Position numbers and translations under genes: made by a program
In this document: positions 48,415-51,881 of the stretch, in pieces
Layout of the letters: each line of letters opens with the position of its first letter
Numbering within the stretch: the first letter of the stretch is position 1
Origin: Ruegeria sp. YS9
GTDB taxonomy: Bacteria; Pseudomonadota; Alphaproteobacteria; Rhodobacterales; Rhodobacteraceae
Assembly (NCBI RefSeq): GCF_024628725.1
Contig: NZ_CP102413.1
Span: 1 to 51,881 of the forward strand
DNA: 51,881 nt
Reading direction: 5' to 3'
Notes under the pieces: generated by a model
Seen by the model: only the letters and a program-made list of their open reading frames with translations
Databases searched by the model: none
What the model was told of the DNA's origin: nothing

Positions 48415-49113
48415 ATGAAGGCATTTAAACCAACCATTCTGTCTCTGGTTCTCGCATTGGCTGCGGAACCGGTGTTTGCAGAAGCCATTCCGCGCTCAGG
48501 AAGCCATGACCGACGCGTCCGCATTGCGACGTATCAGGATGGTCAAGTGTATCGCCTGAGCACCAGCTTGACCCATGTTACGTCCATCGAATTTGGTCAG
48601 GGGGAAACGATCCGCTCGATCATCGCCGGTGACACCGAGGGTTTCCAGCTCGACGGCGTTCCCGGTGGTCGCGCCTTCGCCGTGAAACCGAACGCTCGCG
48701 GGGTGCATACCAACATCACGGTCTACACCAACCGGCGCAGCTATTACTTCAATGTCCAAGAAAACTCGTCTCCAACCTATTATGTGGTGCAGTTTCGGTA
48801 TCCGCAGGACGCAGCACGGGCCAGAAATGCAGTCGCTCAACAGGCTGCGAATTACAATTATGCGGTCAGCGACCGGAAAGAGTTCACGCCAACATCTGTT
48901 TGGGATGACGGCACGTTTACCTATTTCCGCTTCGCTCGCAATGCGCCCGTCCCGGCCATCTTCCGCGCGACAGGTGGCAATGAACGGACCGTCAACAGTC
49001 AGCAAGTGGAAAACGGTGTGATGCGCGTCTCAGGCGTCAGTCGGCAATGGGTTCTTCGCCTCGGTGATGAAGTCGTGTGCATTCAAGCAACAACAGGTGG
49101 GGCAAGCTCATGA
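48415..49113 (+). CDS. virB9: VirB9 outer-membrane-core protein
   Basis: 232 residues from ATG 48415. Signal peptide (MKAFKPTILSLVLALAAEPV to FAEA). Conserved VirB9 features are DRRVRIATYQDGQVYRLST, NITVYTNRRSYYFNVQEN and PTSVWDDGTFTYFRF. It forms the outer-membrane ring with VirB7 and VirB10. Overlaps virB10 by 4 bp. Confidence 0.94.
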   Translation: MKAFKPTILSLVLALAAEPVFAEAIPRSGSHDRRVRIATYQDGQVYRLSTSLTHVTSIEFGQGETIRSIIAGDTEGFQLDGVPGGRAFAVKPNARGVHTNITVYTNRRSYYFNVQENSSPTYYVVQFRYPQDAARARNAVAQQAANYNYAVSDRKEFTPTSVWDDGTFTYFRFARNAPVPAIFRATGGNERTVNSQQVENGVMRVSGVSRQWVLRLGDEVVCIQATTGGASS

Positions 49114-50447
49114 GCGATGAAAAGGATCTCGAACAACGTCTGGCGGCACTTGAAGGTAGCAAATCACCAGCCCCGGCCAAAAAGAAGCCTCCGTTCGCGG
49201 TGGCAGCGGCAGGAGTAGCCGGTATCGCGCTCTTGGGTGGTTTCCTCTACTTGAATTTGCAAGGGGAGGAAGAAACATCCCTGCCGACAGCCCAGCCGGA
49301 AGAATTTCAGGCCGAAGGACAGGGGTTTGGTGAGATTGATCCATTCGTCCCGCCGCCCCCGCCAGAACCAGAAATTCAGATTGTAGAGACGCCGGTGGAA
49401 CCCAACGCAGAATTGTTGGCGCAACTGGCTGCACTACAAGCGCAGATCGAGGCAATCAAGAATGCCCCTGAGCCAGTCGCGGAGGACAATACTGCTGCTG
49501 CCGAGGCGATGCAGGCGCTCACCGATCAGATCGCCGCGTTGCAGGAGTCGTCAGAAGCCGCACAAGAGCAATTCCAAGACGCATTGGATGAGCGCGATAG
49601 AGAACTGCAAAAGCTGCGCATGGACCTCGAACTTGCGCAATTGCAAGCCCCTGCCCCCGCCCCCGCTGCGTCCGGTATTGATGATGAAGAAGCTCGTCGC
49701 CTTGCCGAACTGGAACGGCGTCGCCAAGCTGAACTCGCCTTTCAACAGGCTCGGATAGACTCGCCAACAATCGCCTTCGGTGGTGGTGCGGGCGCAAACG
49801 GAGCATCAGAGTTAACCGAACGGACGCTCGGCCAAGTTCAAGACTTTGTGGTCAATGGGGCATTGCCTTCTCCGGTAACTCAGGCCGAAGTGATCGCCAA
49901 TCCAGCGAATACGGTGGTCCAAGGCACTATGATCCAAGCGGTTACGGAAACCGCATTGGACAGCTCTCTCCCCGGTGCAATCCGCGCCATAATCTCTGAG
50001 GACGTTCATGCCTATGACGGCTCCCGTGTGCTGATCCCGCGCGGATCACGTCTGATCGGGCGCTACCAGTCCGGCGCAGACATTGGACAGCGACGTGTCA
50101 CAATTGCTTGGGATCGGATCATTATGCCGGACAATCAGTCAGTGAAAATCAGCGCCTTCGGCGGCGACGAACTCGGACGCTCCGGTGCTACTGGTGTGGT
50201 GGATACTCGGTTTGGTCAGCGCTTCGGATCGGCGGCACTGATTTCGTTGATCAGCGCCGCGCCAGATGTAGCCGCCTCAAGAGTGAACGACGATGACGCT
50301 GCGACCGTCATTCAGGAGGTTGGCGACGACTTCTCCGACGCAACAGACGATGTGATCAGTGAATACCTTTCGCTCAGCCCGATCATCTATGTGGATCAGG
50401 GTTCGCGCATCACTGTCATGGTAGACCGGGATTTGGAGATTTTCTAA
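49110..50447 (+). CDS. virB10: VirB10 (TrbI-like) energy sensor
   Basis: 445 residues from ATG 49110 (ATGA overlap with virB9). A short cytoplasmic segment is followed by a membrane helix (FAVAAAGVAGIALLGGFLYL, about 30-50), a Pro-rich linker, a coiled coil (about 95-210) and the TrbI/VirB10 beta-barrel (LIPRGSRLIGRYQSGADIGQ, RVTIAWDRIIMPD), ending IYVDQGSRITVMVDRDLEIF. It spans both membranes. Confidence 0.95.
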   Translation: MSDEKDLEQRLAALEGSKSPAPAKKKPPFAVAAAGVAGIALLGGFLYLNLQGEEETSLPTAQPEEFQAEGQGFGEIDPFVPPPPPEPEIQIVETPVEPNAELLAQLAALQAQIEAIKNAPEPVAEDNTAAAEAMQALTDQIAALQESSEAAQEQFQDALDERDRELQKLRMDLELAQLQAPAPAPAASGIDDEEARRLAELERRRQAELAFQQARIDSPTIAFGGGAGANGASELTERTLGQVQDFVVNGALPSPVTQAEVIANPANTVVQGTMIQAVTETALDSSLPGAIRAIISEDVHAYDGSRVLIPRGSRLIGRYQSGADIGQRRVTIAWDRIIMPDNQSVKISAFGGDELGRSGATGVVDTRFGQRFGSAALISLISAAPDVAASRVNDDDAATVIQEVGDDFSDATDDVISEYLSLSPIIYVDQGSRITVMVDRDLEIF

Positions 50448-51434
50448 GTGGCATCGAACTATCTCCAACAAAGCCTGGACAAGTTGCCAGACGCCAAGCG
50501 GGATGATGTGATTGAGATTTGCGTCAATCCCGATGGCTCTGTGTGGGGTGAATTTCAAGGCGACCATTTCATGCGTCGCCTTGAAACCGTTCTGACACAG
50601 ACGGAAATAAAAGACCTCTCCAATCAGATTGCTTCTGCCGCCAGCACGACGATGAGCAAGGACAAACCTATTGTCTCGGTCAGCGTCACCTATCGCGGGC
50701 GGCCCATTCGGGCGCAGGTCATCCAGCCACCAGCCGTCAGGGATGGTTACTCCGTTGCCCTGCGCTTCTTTTCCACTCTGTCACTAGACGATATTGAGCT
50801 GAAATTCCTCTTTGGCGCGGAACGTAGCCTGGAAGTGGATCGCCAAAACAGAAACCGCGAACTACGTGAGGTTGTAAAAGGTGGCGACATTTATGCCGCT
50901 GTGCAGTTCTGCGTCGAAAACAAACTGAACATGATCGTGTCGGGCGGTACATCCACCGGAAAGACCGTCGCGGCACGGAAGATCCTCGCATACGTGCCGG
51001 ACGATGAGCGGATCATCACTATTGAAGAAGCTGCCGAGTTGCTGCCCTCGCAGCCCAATTCGGTCACGCTGATTTCAAACCGCGACGTGGCCGCACAATC
51101 GGCGGATACACTGCTTACCTCCACCCTGCGTATGCGGCCCGACCGTATCGTATTGGGTGAAGTGCGCGGCCAAGAGGCCATGACCTTCCTCGAAGCCATC
51201 AACACGGGACACGGCGGTTCGATGACGACGCTTCACGCCGAAACACCGCAACTGGCGGTTCAACGCTTAGCCATCGCCGCTCTTAAAACTGATGTGCCAA
51301 TGACTTACCGGGACATGATACAATACATTGAAAGCTCGATTGACGTGATCATTCAAGCTGGTCGCCATGAAGGTGATCGGGGGATTACGGAGTTTTATCT
51401 ACCGGGAACGTCAGAAGAAGGAGACGGAAAATGA
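50448..51434 (+). CDS. virB11: VirB11 traffic ATPase
   Basis: 328 residues. GTG 50448 begins directly after the virB10 TAA. Walker A IVSGGTSTGKTVAARKIL (about residues 163-180), the Asp box EEAAELLPSQPNSVTLIS, Walker B RPDRIVLGEVRGQEAM and the His box GHGGSMTTLHAETP are all present. It is a hexameric ATPase at the cytoplasmic face. 4-bp overlap with the next gene. Confidence 0.96.
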   Translation: MASNYLQQSLDKLPDAKRDDVIEICVNPDGSVWGEFQGDHFMRRLETVLTQTEIKDLSNQIASAASTTMSKDKPIVSVSVTYRGRPIRAQVIQPPAVRDGYSVALRFFSTLSLDDIELKFLFGAERSLEVDRQNRNRELREVVKGGDIYAAVQFCVENKLNMIVSGGTSTGKTVAARKILAYVPDDERIITIEEAAELLPSQPNSVTLISNRDVAAQSADTLLTSTLRMRPDRIVLGEVRGQEAMTFLEAINTGHGGSMTTLHAETPQLAVQRLAIAALKTDVPMTYRDMIQYIESSIDVIIQAGRHEGDRGITEFYLPGTSEEGDGK

Positions 51435-51637
51435 AGCAGTATGAACACGAAGTTCTGATCTTCGATTTACGCGGCAACAAGGGCCTGGCTGAAATGCAGG
51501 CAAAGCTCGCTGAGTGGGGCGCAGCAGGGTTTGAGCTGGTCTCTGTTGTACCGTCAGACATGCACTCGCGAAGTGTCACCGCATTCCTGAAACGCGAAGT
51601 CTCAGGGTTGCCAATTGGGAATGGAGAAGCGGCATGA
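51431..51637 (+). CDS. DUF4177-like small protein (68 aa)
   Basis: The pattern KQYEHEVLIFDLRGNKG ... LAEWGAAGFELVSVVPSDMH ... VTAFLKRE matches the DUF4177 small-protein family (Glu/Tyr start, GWELV-like centre, FKR end). Soluble; function unknown. ATGA overlaps on both sides place it inside the T4SS operon, between virB11 and the exported protein. Confidence 0.7.
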   Translation: MKQYEHEVLIFDLRGNKGLAEMQAKLAEWGAAGFELVSVVPSDMHSRSVTAFLKREVSGLPIGNGEAA

Positions 51638-51881
51638 TGCGGCTGGTTGCAACAGCCGGTCTTGTCGTCTGCTCTCTCGCAGCGACACCGGTTTCCGCGC
51701 AGTTCAAGGTAACGCTTGGCAGCGAAACACCGAGGGTTTGCCCTGACCAGCCACCCCAACCTGAGTGGGTGGACAATATACCTTTGCGTGAATCGCACAA
51801 CAAAGTGCTGATCCAGCAAATGTATCGCGCTCAGAGTATGCAAGCCGTCGCGGAATCCGGTGACTGCTCGTGTGAGACCAG
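51634..51881 (+). CDS. Exported T4SS-cluster protein, N-terminal part (continues at base 1)
   Basis: A signal peptide (MMRLVATAGLVVCSLAATPV to SAQ, about residue 22) is followed by a polar mature part with Cys near residues 36, 78 and 80 (CSC). 82 codons and two bases are present; the codon is completed by base 1 of the window and the frame runs on to 157. The ATGA overlap fixes the start. The join implies a circular sequence. Several Cys imply periplasmic disulphides. No family recognised. Confidence 0.85.
   Translation, partial: MMRLVATAGLVVCSLAATPVSAQFKVTLGSETPRVCPDQPPQPEWVDNIPLRESHNKVLIQQMYRAQSMQAVAESGDCSCET

Overview
The window looks like one complete circular conjugative plasmid of 51,881 bp, cut open inside a gene. 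The last reading frame (51634 to the end) runs without a shift into the frame that opens the window and stops at 155-157. The joined product is a 134-residue exported protein that fits its place between virB11 and virB6. The gene content points to a marine Rhodobacteraceae (Roseobacter-group) host: a RepC-family initiator, a VirB/VirD4 secretion system with VirC1/VirC2/VirD1/VirD2-type relaxosome genes, an RcgA-like membrane protein beside an alpha/beta hydrolase, and alphaproteobacterial regulatory signals such as a GAAC-N7-GAAC SOS box.

Layout. (1) 41.4 kb through the cut to 1.7 kb: the T4SS operon (virB1, B2, B3, B4, lipoprotein, a VirB5/transglycosylase hybrid, B5, B8, B9, B10, B11, two small genes, B6), ending in an XRE regulator and a terminator. 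(2) 1.7-7.1 kb, leftward: virD4, virD2-like relaxase, virD1/MobC-like gene. (3) 7.07-7.73 kb: a candidate oriT with a VirD2/RK2-like nick sequence, a large dyad, and 40 tandem 7-bp repeats in perfect register that end at the virC1 start codon. (4) 7.7-9.1 kb: virC1-virC2. (5) 10-24.2 kb: a leading-region-like block, almost all leftward (toward oriT): small membrane protein, ArdC antirestriction protein, DUF4942 methyltransferase operon, TSCPD protein, SSB, toxin-antitoxin pair, ParB-like operon. Hairpin-rich leader cassettes, including a 490-bp duplication and a diverged third copy, stand directly before ardC, the methyltransferase operon and the parB operon. (6) 24.9-26.2 kb: a rightward SOS-type operon with an SRAP abasic-site protein. 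(7) 27.1-29.7 kb: solitary repC with a long repeated leader, and an exported protein. (8) 37-41 kb: RcgA-like membrane protein, alpha/beta hydrolase and FadL-type porin.

Two insertions are resolved to the base. A 3,037-bp element (17153-20189) without transposase carries a Tat-exported amidohydrolase and a DUF333 lipoprotein between 165-bp inverted repeats. It made a 6-bp duplication (GATACG) and split a 65-codon gene whose frame is restored on removal. A 6,850-bp Tn3-family transposon (29962-36811, 5-bp duplication ATATG) carries resolvase, transposase and, as passenger, a 944-residue autotransporter.

How it works together (inference): nicking at about 7090/7091 on the plus strand would send the 8-26 kb side into the recipient first. 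Leftward genes there use the transferred strand as template, so the hairpin cassettes could act as single-stranded promoters for antirestriction, methylation and ssDNA-protection genes. A shared AT-rich motif (TTATAATATTGTC, often as dyads) recurs at oriT and upstream of ssb, repC, an exported-protein gene and the virB operon, suggesting one plasmid-wide regulator, perhaps the XRE protein at 1268. I found no standard segregation ParA and no RNA genes.
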